Of a DNA stretch of 64,000 bases, positions 63,159 to 64,000 are shown in pieces (positions within the stretch are counted from its first letter, which is position 1; the number at the start of each line of letters is the position of its first letter). The notes below the pieces were generated by a model. The model had not been told where the DNA came from, did no database searches, and saw only the letters and a list, made by a program, of their open reading frames with translations. The position numbers and the translations under genes were made by a program. Source of the DNA: Nitrospina sp052156635 (GTDB lineage Bacteria; Nitrospinota; Nitrospinia; Nitrospinales; Nitrospinaceae). The stretch covers positions 682,001 to 746,000 of the forward strand of contig NZ_JBQKUO010000002.1 in assembly GCF_052156635.1 (NCBI RefSeq), given 5' to 3'.

Positions 63159-63950
63159 TCACACGTGCAGAAGGTAACTGAACATGACCGTAATGAATCC
63201 CGCTACCGACCCCCAAGCGGCTTTACGACCTCGCAGTCCCGTCATGAATCGGCCGAAAAACACGATGCCGTATATGATCCAGCCAAACACCAGAGGCCAT
63301 GTCCGGACCACGTCCCATGAAAAAAACGGCGACTCCGTCGCCTGGGTGGTCCAGATGCCGCCGGTCAAAAAGCCCAGCGTGAACAGCGGAAATCCGATCG
63401 CCACCACCTTGAAGTTCAACTGGTCCATCGATTCCAGGGGAGGCATGCGAAAATACATGATGCCGAGCTTTTTGGATTTCACCTGCCGTTCCTGAATCAG
63501 GTACATCACTCCCACCGCAAAGGCGATGGCGAATGCGGCGAACCCGAGAATGGACAGGGTGCGGTGCAGGGTCATGAGGCTCCGGAACTGGGATTCCGGA
63601 AAGTGCACCACCTCTTCCGACAGGAAGGTCGCGTACAAAAGAATCAGGAAAGCCAAGGGGATGACAAACGATCCCAGGTCCTTGATCTTGTATTTCCAAT
63701 GGGTAATAAAGTACACCACAACCACCACCCATGAAAAGAAAATTGCCACTTCAAAGGAGGTGGTGTAAGGCCCATGGCCGGTTTCCTGCGAACGCAGGCC
63801 GATGATCACCGTATGAAAAAACAGTCCGACCGCAGCGGTGACCGTCGCCAGCGAGGACACGAACTGACGCCGGTATATCAGGTAAACGAAATACTCCAGA
63901 GATGCCATCAGATAACTGATCATGGCAATATTGAAGGTCAGGACTTTCAT
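63159..63950 (-). CDS. CcsA/HemX-like cytochrome c assembly membrane protein
   Basis: A 263-residue inner-membrane protein with about eight helices. Conserved positions of the CcsA/ResC/HemX group are visible (ATVTAAVGLFFHTVIIGLR with a His, and LMTLHRTLSILGFAAFAIAFAVGVMYLIQE with a second His). The tryptophan-rich WGxxWxWD motif of true CcsA is not obvious; GGIWTTQATESPFFSWD stands in its place. It is either a haem-handling HemX-like protein or a cytochrome c synthase part. It stands before hemA-hemC, the usual arrangement for HemX. Confidence 0.8.
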   Translation of the reverse strand: MKVLTFNIAMISYLMASLEYFVYLIYRRQFVSSLATVTAAVGLFFHTVIIGLRSQETGHGPYTTSFEVAIFFSWVVVVVYFITHWKYKIKDLGSFVIPLAFLILLYATFLSEEVVHFPESQFRSLMTLHRTLSILGFAAFAIAFAVGVMYLIQERQVKSKKLGIMYFRMPPLESMDQLNFKVVAIGFPLFTLGFLTGGIWTTQATESPFFSWDVVRTWPLVFGWIIYGIVFFGRFMTGLRGRKAAWGSVAGFITVMFSYLLHV

Positions 63951-64000
63951 GTCTCATCAGGTGGCGTGGGGAAAAAAGGCATCCTATCACGGTAGCCAAG

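Overview
The window is a dense stretch of bacterial chromosome with moderately high GC, short intergenic gaps and many 4-bp ATGA stop/start overlaps. About 70 genes can be supported. The cell is a Gram-negative (diderm): there is a TolC-type outer-membrane channel with MacA/MacB-type partners, two lytic transglycosylases, a lipoprotein with a lipobox, TatA and a CcsA-like cytochrome c assembly protein. Gene content (split transketolase, PyrR-led pyr operon, DUF1566 and formylglycine-enzyme-fold proteins, UbiE, HemA/HemC/CcsA) would fit Nitrospinota or a Desulfobacterota-like lineage. That is an impression from protein content, not a demonstrated assignment. No complete tRNA, rRNA, CRISPR array, transposase or phage block was seen.

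Layout. 1-7.5 kb: the end of a secreted small protein, a GDSL-like hydrolase, a siroheme-type precorrin-2 dehydrogenase, a VOC protein plus GlcD-type FAD dehydrogenase, an HNH nuclease, an HPr-domain fusion protein and a Nudix hydrolase. 7.7-18 kb: soluble lytic transglycosylase, CvpA, class IV aminotransferase, CoaE, then an isolated flagellar group (FliL-like, small unknown, FliK-like, FlhB-C-terminal-like) and an MltD-type transglycosylase. 18-21.4 kb: zinc carboxypeptidase-like protein, endonuclease III, a formylglycine-enzyme-fold protein and a FlgT/CsgG-like envelope protein. 21.4-29.5 kb (minus): a complete early pyrimidine operon pyrR-pyrB-pyrC-carA-X-carB, with an unknown coiled-coil gene X coupled on both sides and a candidate attenuator before pyrR. 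29.7-34.2 kb: cobalamin adenosyltransferase, ferredoxin, DnaJ-like protein, TPR lipoprotein, thioredoxin-fold protein and a methyltransferase.

34.2-45.6 kb is mostly minus strand: biotin genes bioF, BioH-like esterase and bioC with an AT-rich VOC gene behind them; pabB-pabC; and a four-gene MacAB-TolC-type efflux operon. 45.6-50 kb: a MerR-type HTH/receiver fusion regulator behind a 10-bp inverted repeat, split transketolase and a PhzF-like protein. 50-56.5 kb: DJ-1/PfpI, UbiE, HtrA-like protease, CopZ-like metal-binding protein, small proteins including a FlgM-like one, TatA, and a structured non-coding stretch before a DUF1566 gene. 56.5-64 kb: NadC, a DUF2157/DUF4824 membrane pair, a Glu/Leu dehydrogenase, DUF2892, and the haem genes hemC, hemA and a ccsA-like gene.

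The most unusual items are the HPr domain fused to an unrecognised helical region with the His15/Ser46 spacing preserved, the unknown gene locked between carA and carB, the MerR-REC fusion with its inverted repeat, the possible structured RNA at 55.4 kb with two alternative partners for one stem strand, and an apparently leaderless gene at 20.2 kb. No single clearly new multi-gene system stands out; these are leads. All family names come from reading motifs in the translations, without database searches.
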